From positions 1-41,210 of the forward strand of contig JAOADU010000025.1 of NCBI GenBank assembly GCA_026417155.1: a stretch of DNA of 41,210 nucleotides, read 5' to 3'. This DNA comes from Bacteroidales bacterium (GTDB lineage Bacteria > Bacteroidota > Bacteroidia > Bacteroidales > GWA2-32-17). Every line of letters begins with the position of its first letter. Position 1 is the first letter of the stretch. Below are positions 26,316 to 35,576 of the stretch, one piece after another. The notes under the pieces are model-generated. The model saw nothing but the letters and a program-made list of their open reading frames with translations. It did no database searches and had not been told where the DNA came from. The position numbers were made by a program, and so were the translations under genes.

Positions 26316-28709
26316 TTACATTTCCTCTTCATGTTTGAACAGTTGCTTTTTATCTTCTTTATTTTTAATTCCAAAATTGTACCGAATATTTATGCCAATG
26401 CGTTGATTATCGGCATACCGCGAACCGTAAGTAGGCATACTGCTCAAATTATAAGAAAAGCGAGTTTCCATCGTTCGTAGCACATCTCTAACATTAATGG
26501 TAATTTGAAGCTTTTGATCGAAAAATGTTTGATTTAAACCAATATTTAATTGCCCAAAATTTTTAAGCTCTAAAAAACTCCATATCCCTTTCGTCATCAA
26601 AAATCCACTTACGTTTAGCTTTGTAGTTTTTGAAATTTTGAGTTGATGAAATGTAAAAAACCTCCACGAGCCGCGTTTGAAATATAAAGGCTTGTTTTGA
26701 TAAAATCCATCATATTCAAGCAAACTATATTGTCCGCCTATGCCAAAAAAATATTTTCCTCCGGGTGGAATTCCTGCTATACCCCGAAAATATGTTTCAG
26801 AACTTTTCCCTAAATTATCGAAAGTTCGAATAAAAGCTCCGGGAAGTGTTGTGTCTTCATACATTACATTTGAAAATATATCGGTGGTATAATTTTTACC
26901 AATGGCAAAAACCGGCATATCGTTATAACTAATATTTAATTCGTAATTATCGGTAAATTGTGGTTTTAAGGCAGGATTGCCTGTTTCGTACATAAATTCA
27001 TCTATGTATCGTATATACGGATTTAATTCCTGATAGCCTGGCCTATTTATAGTTCTTCTGTATATGGCAAAAGCAAATAACTCTACCCCCCACCGATCAA
27101 ATATTTTTCGACTTAAATAAACATACGGAAAATAATCGGATCTATTAACAGAAAAAGATGTATCGTAAGGTATAGTCTGATGCCCAATCATTGAAGTGTG
27201 CTCGAGGCGTACACCCGTTTTTAAGGTTATTTCGGCAATTAACATTTTCGAAAACTGAGCATATGCAGCAAAAATATTTTCGTCGAAAACATATTGGTTA
27301 GTCTTTTTGTTATCGAGTGTTTCTTGCCAATTTATAATATAAGAATATTTTGTATTGCTATGTAAGTTTTGCATGCTTGCTTTTAAACCCGTTTCGAGTT
27401 TTATTTTATACGGTAATGGATAAACTAAATCGCTTTGTAAAACCACAAAATAACGTTGTTGACGATTGTTGCCCAATCCATTAATTTCGGGAAAAGATGG
27501 AAACATATATTTTGTTGTATAATCTTGTTCTGAAGAAGAATGCTGAAAATTAAAGCTTAGTTTGTTCTCCCATTTCGAATCGGCAGTATCTATTTTAAGT
27601 ACACTGCTAAAATCTTGTTGCACATTGAAAAGTTTGGCTGTAGTAAGATTTTCATTTACGCTATTTAATATTATGCTTTCCGATGTATTTTTTAAATTAT
27701 TTGTATTTTCGGCAACTGTATTCCTATTGCTGTAATTTATACGCCCGTCGTACGAAAACGACCATTTATCATTCGCTTCGTATGTTGCTCCATAACCCGT
27801 ATAATATTGATGTGCCTTTATTCTTGAATCCGATTCTTGAAGCAATATTGTATCGGAATTAATATTTCTGGTTGAGTTTAATTCTTCGAGTCTCCCATCG
27901 ATATTTGCGTTAATATTGGCGTAATATGTCCATTTTTCGGCGCTATTATTGTACGACAAGTTAATAAACCGATTGCCTAAGAATCCTTGATTTGCTCCCA
28001 AATTTATCGAACCGAATTGTCCTAACTTAACACCTTTTTTTAATACAATATTGATTATCCCTCCGGTAGTTGCCGCATCGTATTTTGTAGAAGGTGAGCG
28101 TATTATTTCTATTTTTTCTACACTGTTGGGAGGTAAACTTCGTAAAATGGTTGCTATATCTTGATTACTAAGCTTTTGTTCTCTACCGTTGATGTATATT
28201 TTTGCTGGCGTGGTACCTGCAATATAAACACCACCATCTTGGTCGACATATAATCCTGGTGTTGTTTCTAGCACTTCCATTGTATTTGTACTTGCATTAG
28301 CGACAGGTTCGGGGTCAATTATGGTTTTATCTTCCTCCTGACGAATAATGGGCTTAGGTGCAGAAACAGTTACTTCATTCAGCGAAATAGTTTCAGATTT
28401 AAGTTTAAATTCAAAATTACGTGCAAATGGAGTTATTTTAAGCGTAGTTTGAAATGTTTCATAACCAATAAAAGATATTTTGCATTGATACAAGCCGTCG
28501 GTTATCTGCTGAAAAGTTGCTTTGCCATTGGCATCGGTTACGGCATTCCATTCGCTATTGTCGGAAAGGTTTTTAAGTAACACATGGGCACCTGGTAGTA
28601 TCTCATTTTGTTGATCTCTTACAGTTATCCGCAAATTTTTTGGCTGAGCTTGTCCATAGCCAACAATTATACTTAACAACCATAGAATAAGAAAACTTTG
28701 CTTACACAT
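26316..28709 (-). CDS. TonB-dependent outer-membrane receptor (OMP_b-brl_3 type)
   Basis: 797 residues. A signal peptide (MCKQSFLILWLLSIIVGYGQAQ) is followed by a carboxypeptidase-regulatory-like domain (about 24-95, with VTDANGKATFQQITDGLY). The plug has NTMEVLETTPGLYVD, KIYINGREQKL and VEKIEIIRSPSTKYDA; the rest is an outer-membrane barrel of the family-3 type (ends ...INIRYNFGIKNKEDKK). It imports an unknown ligand with TonB energy. It is not a SusC homologue and no SusD neighbour is present, so a sugar-import role is not supported. The gene stands alone. Confidence 0.9.
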   Translation of the reverse strand: MCKQSFLILWLLSIIVGYGQAQPKNLRITVRDQQNEILPGAHVLLKNLSDNSEWNAVTDANGKATFQQITDGLYQCKISFIGYETFQTTLKITPFARNFEFKLKSETISLNEVTVSAPKPIIRQEEDKTIIDPEPVANASTNTMEVLETTPGLYVDQDGGVYIAGTTPAKIYINGREQKLSNQDIATILRSLPPNSVEKIEIIRSPSTKYDAATTGGIINIVLKKGVKLGQFGSINLGANQGFLGNRFINLSYNNSAEKWTYYANINANIDGRLEELNSTRNINSDTILLQESDSRIKAHQYYTGYGATYEANDKWSFSYDGRINYSNRNTVAENTNNLKNTSESIILNSVNENLTTAKLFNVQQDFSSVLKIDTADSKWENKLSFNFQHSSSEQDYTTKYMFPSFPEINGLGNNRQQRYFVVLQSDLVYPLPYKIKLETGLKASMQNLHSNTKYSYIINWQETLDNKKTNQYVFDENIFAAYAQFSKMLIAEITLKTGVRLEHTSMIGHQTIPYDTSFSVNRSDYFPYVYLSRKIFDRWGVELFAFAIYRRTINRPGYQELNPYIRYIDEFMYETGNPALKPQFTDNYELNISYNDMPVFAIGKNYTTDIFSNVMYEDTTLPGAFIRTFDNLGKSSETYFRGIAGIPPGGKYFFGIGGQYSLLEYDGFYQNKPLYFKRGSWRFFTFHQLKISKTTKLNVSGFLMTKGIWSFLELKNFGQLNIGLNQTFFDQKLQITINVRDVLRTMETRFSYNLSSMPTYGSRYADNQRIGINIRYNFGIKNKEDKKQLFKHEEEM

Positions 28710-28773
28710 AGCGTTGCAATTTACATAAAATATTTAATATACATTATATTGCTTGCTTCATAAATTTTTGAAT

Positions 28774-28781
28774 TAACTTTG
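28774..28781 (+). promoter_or_regulatory. Possible promoter TTG-N18-TAACTTTG for the antiporter gene
   Basis: TAACTTTG on the plus strand, with TTG at 28753-28755 upstream. It lies 84 bases before the ATG at 28866, a long leader for this genome. Confidence 0.5.
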
Positions 28782-28865
28782 TATGAATTTTTGATAAATT
28801 ATGCACTCTCTTTATTTGTTACTACAGTGGAATTGTTTGTTTATTTTTTTTGAAATTCATAATTT

Positions 28866-30080
28866 ATGAATCATACGTTATTTGAATTACCGTTTTTCAC
28901 CAATCTTCTGATTTTGATAGTATCAGCCAAATTATTGGGTGAAATATTTGAACGGTTTAAACAACCTTCGATGATTGGCGAAATATTGGCAGGAATTATT
29001 TTAGGACCCAGTATAATAAATTTAATTCATCGTACCGAAGAGATAAAAGTTGTTTCCGAAATAGGAATATTTTTATTGGTTATTAAAGTAGGGTTAGAAA
29101 TTAATATTGCTTCCATTATTCGTTCATTAAAAGGTCGAAGTTTGATTATTTCTATATTAGCTTTTTTTATTCCTATCATAAGCGGTATTTCTGTAGGTTT
29201 CTTTTTTCAGCAAGGCATCATGCCTTCTTTGTTTATTGGGTTGTGTGTTGCTATCACAGCATTACCTGTAAGCATAAGAATATTGATGGATTTAGGTAAA
29301 CTTCAGTCCGACATTGGACAAAAAATCATATCTGTTGCTATTTTCGACGATGTTTTAGCATTAACATTTCTTGGTTTGTTGATCAACATCAATAGCTCCG
29401 ACTTTTCTGTAATTTCTATCATTAAGTCAAGTTCTATTTCACTTTTAAAACTCGTTGTCTTTATCGTTACGTTGAGCTCGGTATATCTATTAGTAAAACG
29501 CATATTACGCAGAGGCGATTATTTAGAAAATTCAATCAATAAACTAATTTCCTTACTTAAAGGCAACGAACCACTATTTGCATTGTTTTTCGCATTCATT
29601 TTATTATTTTCTACTTTTACCGAAATGCTAGGTTTACATTTTATTGTAGGTGCATTTTTTGGCTCAATGCTCATAAGTGAGGAATTAATTGGAAAGGAAA
29701 ATTTAAAAACCATCGAAAAATCTACCAGCAATATAGCCATGGGTTTTTTGGCTCCGGTGTTTTTTGCAGGTATTGGATTAGAATTTAATTTTTATTCTAT
29801 TCAAAATATTGGACTTCTTCTTGCCGTTATTGTTGTTTCCTATCTTTCAAAAATTGCAGGAGGATATTTTGGTGGTCTTATTGCTGGTTACAAAAGCAAA
29901 ACATCATTTATATTGGGCATTGGACTCAATGCAAGAGGCATAATGGAATTGTTGGTCGCAAATATTGCCTATAATGCTAAGCTAATTAATACGGAAGTTT
30001 TTTCTATCTTAGTTATTATGGGTATCGTTACAACACTCACCACACCTTTTGTATTGAAAAAATCATTTCAAGACGAATAA
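28866..30080 (+). CDS. Cation:proton antiporter, CPA2 family (Kef/NapA-like)
   Basis: 404 residues, almost entirely membrane helices (about 12). Family features: FERFKQPSMIGEILAGIILGPS near the N-terminus, LFIGLCVAITALPVSIRIL, VAIFDDVLAL with the conserved acidic pair region, and the C-terminal GLNARGIMELLVANI. It exchanges Na+ or K+ for H+ across the inner membrane. No TrkA-N/RCK domain follows, unlike KefB and KefC, so glutathione-type gating is not indicated. Monocistronic; converges on the DUF4349 gene. Confidence 0.9.
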   Translation: MNHTLFELPFFTNLLILIVSAKLLGEIFERFKQPSMIGEILAGIILGPSIINLIHRTEEIKVVSEIGIFLLVIKVGLEINIASIIRSLKGRSLIISILAFFIPIISGISVGFFFQQGIMPSLFIGLCVAITALPVSIRILMDLGKLQSDIGQKIISVAIFDDVLALTFLGLLININSSDFSVISIIKSSSISLLKLVVFIVTLSSVYLLVKRILRRGDYLENSINKLISLLKGNEPLFALFFAFILLFSTFTEMLGLHFIVGAFFGSMLISEELIGKENLKTIEKSTSNIAMGFLAPVFFAGIGLEFNFYSIQNIGLLLAVIVVSYLSKIAGGYFGGLIAGYKSKTSFILGIGLNARGIMELLVANIAYNAKLINTEVFSILVIMGIVTTLTTPFVLKKSFQDE

Positions 30081-30100
30081 ATATCTGTTGATTTAAAAAA

Positions 30101-30928
30101 TTAATTTTTTCTCTTTTTTAAAAGCCAGCGTAATCCTACCAAAATAATAGCTACTATTAACCACAAGGGCCATAAATTAACCATTATTACAATAAACGAA
30201 AGCAATCCCTCCCAGCCCGAAACAAATGCTTTGCCTATTTTTTTCCAAAAACCAAATTCTGAAGTCTGATATTCATAAAAAGTAATATTTAAAGTACTAT
30301 ACGATACCTGATTTTGTAAATATTTTAGTCTACCCTGAAACGATTCTAACTCAGTTTGAACATTTCCTAATTCTCTTTGTACATCGAGCATTTCCGATAC
30401 TGTTTTTGCCTGTTTTAGCAATTCTCTGTATCGCGACAATACTTCCTGCTTTGTTTTTATTCTGGTTTCAACATCTACATATTCTTCAGTTACATCTTTT
30501 ACCTGAATATCTTTATTGTCGAATTTAGTAACAAACCCCGATAAGCTATCCATAAACAAATCAAAATTTACCGAAGGAATGCGTATGGTCATTTCATATC
30601 GTTGCTGTTCTGAATACTTATTGGAATATTCTTTAGATATATAACCCTTCATTTGATTTGTTAACCGAATGATTCTTTGTCGGGTACGTCCAACATTTTC
30701 TGTTTCAAACCAAATAGAACCTTCTTTAATAAGTTTTCGTTCTTGTATATTGATTGTAGCAACATCGTCCGACGATTCCATCGAATGCTGCACAACTTCT
30801 GATGATTGCCCATCAATTGCTTCTGAGGCTTTCGTTGTTTCGGACATTGGTGCCGATTTGTAATTTACTCCCGAAGAACAAGAAAGAACAACTAGAATTA
30901 TTGCAAAGAAAATACTTATAGCTTTCAT
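30101..30928 (-). CDS. DUF4349 lipoprotein
   Basis: 275 residues. A lipoprotein signal ends in LVVLSC with the lipidated Cys at 17. The DUF4349 domain follows: RKLIKEGSIWFETENV, IRIPSVNFDLFMD, VTEEYVDVETRIKTKQEVLSRYRELL, a coiled-coil-like TVSEMLDVQRELGNVQTELESFQGRL segment and STLNITFYEY. It ends in a membrane helix (about 245-265) and a basic tail KKRKN. Function unknown. The lipid anchor together with a C-terminal helix suggests attachment to the envelope at both ends. Confidence 0.88.
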   Translation of the reverse strand: MKAISIFFAIILVVLSCSSGVNYKSAPMSETTKASEAIDGQSSEVVQHSMESSDDVATINIQERKLIKEGSIWFETENVGRTRQRIIRLTNQMKGYISKEYSNKYSEQQRYEMTIRIPSVNFDLFMDSLSGFVTKFDNKDIQVKDVTEEYVDVETRIKTKQEVLSRYRELLKQAKTVSEMLDVQRELGNVQTELESFQGRLKYLQNQVSYSTLNITFYEYQTSEFGFWKKIGKAFVSGWEGLLSFIVIMVNLWPLWLIVAIILVGLRWLLKKRKN

Positions 30929-31024
30929 TTTTTTTTATTCAAAAATAACTCAATTTTTGTAATTTAAAAATTTTAAGAAAAGAATTATTATTGATTTGGT
31001 ATTCCAAAACAAAAAGATAAACAT

Positions 31025-31032
31025 TAACTTTG
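31025..31032 (+). promoter_or_regulatory. -7 element TAACTTTG upstream of ricT
   Basis: TAnnTTTG match 28 bases before the ATG. A TTTG at 30995 is 26 bases away, longer than usual, so the -33 box is uncertain. Confidence 0.55.
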
Positions 31033-31060
31033 TTGCCAAATATTCGCTTAACACTAAAGT

Positions 31061-32194
31061 ATGAATACCATCACCTGTCATTCCAGAGGTTGTGTATTTT
31101 CGAACGAATGCAATGAATGGCATTGCAAAGCACTTTCATCGTGTGCCAAGCTCGATGTAGTCGATTATCTTTACGATTTGCCACAATCGCCATTTATTCC
31201 CGATTTAGTTGAAGTTCGATTTAAAAATACACGAAAAGATTTTTTCATCAACCCTTCTCGAATTCCACTAAAAAAGGGAGATATCGTTGCTGTTGAAGCA
31301 GCCATGGGGCATGATATAGGCATTGTTAATGCTGTAGGCGAAATCGTTTACGAACAAATACGATTATACGAAAAAAAAGTAGAAGATATTCAGAAAAAAA
31401 TATATCGAAAAGCTCGGGCTACCGATATTGAAAAATGGGAAAAAGCTATATCACTCGAGCATTCTACGATGCTCAAATCTCGTCAAATAGCAAAATCCTT
31501 AGGGCTTGAAATGAAAATAGGCGACGTAGAATATCAGGGCGACAAATCAAAAGCTATTTTCTATTATATTGCCGACGACAGAGTTGACTTTAGAGAACTC
31601 ATAAAAATATTAGCTGCCGAATTCAAGGTAAAAATAGAAATGAAGCAAATTGGTGCACGACAGGAAGCAGGTCGTATAGGAGGCATTGGCTCTTGCGGAA
31701 GAGAACTTTGCTGTTCTACATGGCTAAGAGATTTTGTGTCTGTACCAACCACTGCCGCCCGCTTACAAGAATTAGCACCCAATCCACAAAAACTTACCGG
31801 GCAATGCAGTAAACTTAAATGTTGCTTGAATTACGAGCTCGATGTTTATTTAGATGCTCGAAAACTATTTCCCGAAACGTACGATGTTCTTTATGGTTTA
31901 GATGGAGAACTTTACTGCCAAAAAATTGACATTTTCAGAGCTGTCTTTTGGTATTCAAAAGATAAAGAATCGGCATTAGATATGGTTCCACTTTCGCTCG
32001 AACAAGTGAATTATATTCTTAGCGAAAATCAGAAAGGAAATAAACCCGATTTTTCTATTTTTCTTGAAAGAAAAGAAAAAACACATCTTCCAACACAAGA
32101 ATTTTTATCTGGTGTAAGTGAAACCACCATCACCAATGAGAATTCATCGAAAAAAAACAAAAAATTAAAGAAAAAATTTGGAAATAAAAATTAA
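31061..32194 (+). CDS. ricT: PSP1-domain protein RicT (YaaT-like)
   Basis: 377 residues. The PSP1 core carries cysteine motifs IGSCGRELCCSTWLRDF and GQCSKLKCCLNYELD, which in Bacillus RicT help hold an Fe-S cluster in the RicAFT complex controlling RNase Y maturation. An extra N-terminal Cys-rich segment (CHSRGCVFSNECNEWHC) precedes it, and the C-terminus is lysine-rich (KKNKKLKKKFGNK), possibly RNA-contacting. No ricA or ricF gene lies nearby. Role in this phylum is inferred. Confidence 0.88.
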   Translation: MNTITCHSRGCVFSNECNEWHCKALSSCAKLDVVDYLYDLPQSPFIPDLVEVRFKNTRKDFFINPSRIPLKKGDIVAVEAAMGHDIGIVNAVGEIVYEQIRLYEKKVEDIQKKIYRKARATDIEKWEKAISLEHSTMLKSRQIAKSLGLEMKIGDVEYQGDKSKAIFYYIADDRVDFRELIKILAAEFKVKIEMKQIGARQEAGRIGGIGSCGRELCCSTWLRDFVSVPTTAARLQELAPNPQKLTGQCSKLKCCLNYELDVYLDARKLFPETYDVLYGLDGELYCQKIDIFRAVFWYSKDKESALDMVPLSLEQVNYILSENQKGNKPDFSIFLERKEKTHLPTQEFLSGVSETTITNENSSKKNKKLKKKFGNKN

Positions 32195-32208
32195 AGATTT
32201 TACCTTTG
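32177..32208 (+). promoter_or_regulatory. tRNA-Glu/rpsT promoter: TTTG-N20-TACCTTTG
   Basis: TTTG at 32177-32180 and TACCTTTG at 32201-32208, with 20 bases between; both boxes and spacing are ideal. The -33 box lies within the last codons of ricT. The tRNA begins 27 bases after the -7 box. Confidence 0.8.
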
Positions 32209-32234
32209 CACTCCCAAAATAAGGGAAAACAAAA

Positions 32235-32306
32235 GGCCCGTTCGTCTAGGGGTTAGGACGCAAGATTTTCATTCTTGAAACAGGGGTTCGATTCCCCTAC
32301 GGGCTG
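32235..32306 (+). tRNA. tRNA-Glu (anticodon TTC)
   Basis: All arms fold. The acceptor stem GGCCCGT pairs with ACGGGCT (including one G-U pair), with discriminator G. The anticodon stem is CAAGA/TCTTG with loop TTTTCAT, the anticodon TTC at 32268-32270. The T arm is CAGGGGTTCGATTCCCCT. The 3' CCA is not encoded (CTA follows). Confidence 0.96.
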
Positions 32307-32327
32307 CTAAAACTAAAATAAAGTAAC

Positions 32328-32582
32328 ATGGCAAATCATAAATCGGCTGAAAAACGCATACGTCAAAACGAAACCCGACGTCTTCATAATCGTTATTATG
32401 CAAAAACTACCCGTAATGCTATAAAAAAACTCAGAACCACCAAAGATAAAAACGAGGCAATGCAACTTTTGCCCAAGGTTGTTAGTATGCTCGACAAATT
32501 AGCCAAAAGAAATATCATTCATAAAAACAAAGCTTCCAATTTAAAATCGAAACTTACTAAGCACGTTCAAGCTCTTTCATAG
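32328..32582 (+). CDS. rpsT: 30S ribosomal protein S20
   Basis: 84-residue, highly basic helical protein: [35 protein letters not shown], then ...[31 protein letters not shown]. These are the standard S20 landmarks. The ATG is 21 bases after the tRNA, so rRNA-binding protein and tRNA share one short transcript ended by the terminator at 32614. Confidence 0.97.
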   Translation: MANHKSAEKRIRQNETRRLHNRYYAKTTRNAIKKLRTTKDKNEAMQLLPKVVSMLDKLAKRNIIHKNKASNLKSKLTKHVQALS

Positions 32583-32613
32583 AAAAACTTTCGATAAAAT
32601 ACCAATATATTAA

Positions 32614-32644
32614 AAAGTCTTCTTAATTTTGGAAGGCTTTTTTT
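32614..32644 (+). terminator. Rho-independent terminator after rpsT
   Basis: AAAGTCTTC and GAAGGCTTT pair (nine pairs, one T-G) around a nine-base loop, followed by TTTT. It ends 5 bases before the radC ATG. Confidence 0.88.
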
Positions 32645-32649
32645 ATTTT

Positions 32650-33348
32650 ATGCAATCATCAACCAAAAAAAACACAATAAAAGAGTGGGCATACGACGAC
32701 CGCCCAAGAGAAAAACTATTAAGCAAAGGAGTACAAACTCTTAGCAACACTGAACTTTTAGCAATACTTATAAGAACAGGAACCAACAATTACAATGCTG
32801 TTGAGCTTGCACGAAAGTTGCTTCAAGAAGCAAACAACAATCTTAATACTCTTGCAACCTTCAACATCGAAAAATATAAAAAAATTAGTGGCTTAGGAAG
32901 TGCCAAAGCTGTAACAATAATGGCTGCTTTAGAACTCGGCAACAGACGAAATTTAGAAAGTGCCCTCGAAGTTCCTGTCTTTTCCAACAGTCAGAAAGTT
33001 TTCGATTTCTTTCGATCTATATTTGCCGATATGCAGACCGAGCAAGCATGGTTCGTTACACTAAACAATGCTAACAAACTAAAAGGCTACTATCAACTCA
33101 GCTCGGGAGGGCAAACTGCTACCGTAATTGACATCAGAGTTATACTCAAAAAAGCACTCTACGACGATGCAACTGCTATTATTTTAGCACACAATCACCC
33201 ATCGGGAAATCTAAAACCTAGCGAACAAGATAAAATCATTACACAAAAGTTAAAACTTGCTGCACAACAACTCGATATTCAATTACTCGATCACATTATT
33301 ATTACGCAATATAAATATTTTAGTTTTGCCGACGAAGGACTGCTATGA
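32650..33348 (+). CDS. radC: RadC/JAB-domain protein
   Basis: 232 residues from ATG 32650; earlier in-frame codons lie in the rpsT terminator. A helix-hairpin-helix region (TLATFNIEKYKKISGLGSAKAVTI) precedes the MPN/JAB domain, with HNHPSGNLKPSEQD providing the metal-binding His-x-His...Asp and DHIIITQ at the end. The name RadC implies DNA repair, but that phenotype was withdrawn in E. coli, so function is open. It is the first gene of a tight five-gene run; the next ATG overlaps its stop (ATGA). Confidence 0.92.
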   Translation: MQSSTKKNTIKEWAYDDRPREKLLSKGVQTLSNTELLAILIRTGTNNYNAVELARKLLQEANNNLNTLATFNIEKYKKISGLGSAKAVTIMAALELGNRRNLESALEVPVFSNSQKVFDFFRSIFADMQTEQAWFVTLNNANKLKGYYQLSSGGQTATVIDIRVILKKALYDDATAIILAHNHPSGNLKPSEQDKIITQKLKLAAQQLDIQLLDHIIITQYKYFSFADEGLL

Positions 33349-34658
33349 TTGTGGTTTGGACACCATATAAAACAAACCGCTTAAAATATACATTCGACTA
33401 TATTTTTAATACACTTCTTAAATTAAAATACAGCATCACTACCAATCGTTCTGATTACGAAACTTTTTCGGGCTTTAAATTTTCGTATAGCTCAGCTCCG
33501 CCTGCTAAAAACGAACCATGGATTTGGGCACACAACTTATTATTTGAACAAGACATTAAAGACATTCACATCGATATTCATCAACACTCAGTTTATCATA
33601 AAATATTTTTTACTCACCATTATTCAGAATCGCTTATCCCTTTTGATTTATTTGCAGCTACTTTCTATTTACTTAGCCGATACGAAGAATATTTGCCTAA
33701 TAATACCGATAAGCACCAACGCTTTTCATATATCAATTCTATCGCATACAAACACAACTTTTTACAATTGCCCATTATAAACATTTGGGCAGAAGCATTT
33801 TGCAAACAAATTCATAACTCACTTTCTATCACCAACCATAAAACAAATAAACTTAATATCATTCCCACTTTCGATATTGACAATTTCTTTGCATTTAAAG
33901 GAAAACCTTTTTTGCGTTCTTTACTCGGAACACTTCATGCTATACAGCATAAACGCTTCGATTTGCTTTCGCTTAGATTAGCCTATATATTTGGCAAAAT
34001 TTCCGATCCTTACGACACTTACTCTTATATCAAACTAACCTGTGATAAATATACCCTAACACCTATTTTTTTCATCCTTAGCGGAAAAACTTCGTCATTT
34101 GACACCAATTTGCACCCAACTCACCATTTGTTTATCAAAACAACAAAACAATTAGGCGAATGGGCAACCATTGGTTTGCACCTTTCATATTATTCACTCG
34201 AAAAAAAAACTGCTGCTGTCGAAAAACAATCGCTCGAAAACATTTTACAAAAAAACATTACACATAATCGATTTCATTTTCTTCGATTTAACTTACCCGA
34301 CTCTTACGTAGAACTTATAAAATATGGCATCACTGCCGACTTTTCGATGGGCTATGCCGATATAGACGGATTTAGAGCTTCTACCTGTGTACCTTTTCAG
34401 TTTTACAATTTAAAGGAAGAAACCATCACACCACTTACCATATATCCGTTTGCTTTTATGGATAAAGTCATTTTAAAATTATCGAACAATGAAAGCCTAT
34501 TGCAACAAACAATTGAAAAATATATTTCTCTATATTCCCAATTTAATGGCACATTTGTATTGCTATGGCATAACGAAACATTACAAAACAATCGTTATGG
34601 GAACTTATCTGTTAAAGCATTTGAATACCTCTTAAGCAAAGCTACGCATGCAATTTAA
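33345..34658 (+). CDS. Polysaccharide deacetylase-like protein (DUF7033 type)
   Basis: 437 residues. The N-terminal ~150 residues resemble the DUF7033 domain found before NodB-like barrels in Bacteroidota (PFDLFAATFYLLSRYEEYL). The barrel begins at IIPTFDIDNFFAFKG with the metal-type Asp pair, continues with TPIFFILSG, WATIGLHLSYYS and HFLRFNLPDSYVELIKYGITADFSMGYADIDGFRAST, and ends FVLLWHNETLQNN. It is inferred to act on N-acetylated glycans or a related carbohydrate; activity is not shown. It overlaps radC by 4 bases and the next gene by 11. Confidence 0.82.
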   Translation: MIVVWTPYKTNRLKYTFDYIFNTLLKLKYSITTNRSDYETFSGFKFSYSSAPPAKNEPWIWAHNLLFEQDIKDIHIDIHQHSVYHKIFFTHHYSESLIPFDLFAATFYLLSRYEEYLPNNTDKHQRFSYINSIAYKHNFLQLPIINIWAEAFCKQIHNSLSITNHKTNKLNIIPTFDIDNFFAFKGKPFLRSLLGTLHAIQHKRFDLLSLRLAYIFGKISDPYDTYSYIKLTCDKYTLTPIFFILSGKTSSFDTNLHPTHHLFIKTTKQLGEWATIGLHLSYYSLEKKTAAVEKQSLENILQKNITHNRFHFLRFNLPDSYVELIKYGITADFSMGYADIDGFRASTCVPFQFYNLKEETITPLTIYPFAFMDKVILKLSNNESLLQQTIEKYISLYSQFNGTFVLLWHNETLQNNRYGNLSVKAFEYLLSKATHAI

Positions 34659-35571
34659 GCACATAGAACATAAAGAAATAAATAAAATACTTTGGGAAAA
34701 GAAAATCCTGAACGCTTTTAATGGCAATCTTTATGGTTATGCCTGGTATTTAGATATTGTAAGCCCACAATGGAATGCCATTGTTTCATCAGATTATGAA
34801 GTCATTGTACCACTGCCTGTAAAAAATTTTCTTGGTTTTCATGCAATACAACAGCCATTATTCTGCCAGCAATTAGGAATATATTGCACAAAACCCAAGC
34901 AATTATCTTATACCGAAGAAATTTTATCAATCATTAAAAAAAATTATTCTTACTGCTATTTACAGCTAAATAAGTACAACATTATTCATCAAATTTCTTT
35001 TGGTGAAATTACTCAACGAGTAAATTATGAATTAGACCTTATATCGCCTTACAATTACTTGTGGCAAAAATTTTCAGAAAATACCCGTCGCAATATTTTA
35101 AAATCCTATCGAAACAACTTATCTCTTACTTACAATACCATTGATCATCAAACTTTTTTAAATTTTTTACGTAATAATGTTGGTCAAAAGTTACCTGAAC
35201 TAAAAAATAAGCATTACGAAATCATATTAAAGCTTTTGAAAATAACCGAAAAATATAAATTTGGCGAACGATATGCAGTATATAACGCAAATAACAAATT
35301 ATTAGCCATTGCTTATTTCATTTTTTCACACAACAAAGCCTATTATTTATTCGGTGCTTCTAATAACGAAGGGAAAGAAACGTCGGCAATGTTTTTTCTG
35401 TTCGATTCTTTCATTAAGCGATATGCACAAAAGCACGTTACCCTCGATTTCGAAGGATCTGTAATACCTGGTTTAGCTCGCTTTTACCAAGGATTTGGAG
35501 CTATCCCTACTACGTATCGAATATTTCATTACAATAATTTTCCTTTTTTTATTCAATGGTTTAAAAAGTAA
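34648..35571 (+). CDS. FemAB/GNAT-like acyltransferase
   Basis: 307 residues with two GNAT-like halves, as in FemAB/BioF2-type proteins. The segments WQKFSENTRRNILKSYRNN, ERYAVYNANNKLLAIAYFIFSHNKAYYLFGASNNEGKETSAMFFLFDSFI and LDFEGSVIPGLARFYQGFGA match that family. Members transfer aminoacyl or acyl groups to cell-wall or glycan precursors; the substrate here is unknown. Coupling to a deacetylase-like gene (11-base overlap) suggests successive modification of one amino sugar; inference only. Confidence 0.8.
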   Translation: MQFKHIEHKEINKILWEKKILNAFNGNLYGYAWYLDIVSPQWNAIVSSDYEVIVPLPVKNFLGFHAIQQPLFCQQLGIYCTKPKQLSYTEEILSIIKKNYSYCYLQLNKYNIIHQISFGEITQRVNYELDLISPYNYLWQKFSENTRRNILKSYRNNLSLTYNTIDHQTFLNFLRNNVGQKLPELKNKHYEIILKLLKITEKYKFGERYAVYNANNKLLAIAYFIFSHNKAYYLFGASNNEGKETSAMFFLFDSFIKRYAQKHVTLDFEGSVIPGLARFYQGFGAIPTTYRIFHYNNFPFFIQWFKK

Positions 35572-35576
35572 AATAT

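Noticed and set aside
26316-28709. TonB-dependent receptor as part of a polysaccharide utilisation locus
   Set aside because: No SusD-like gene, no glycoside hydrolase or regulator nearby, and the barrel is of the OMP_b-brl_3 type rather than SusC.
30095-30110. Perfect palindrome AAAAAATTAATTTTTT between the antiporter and DUF4349 genes, as a terminator
   Set aside because: AT-only stem would be very weak and part of it is the DUF4349 stop region; chance is likely in such AT-rich sequence.
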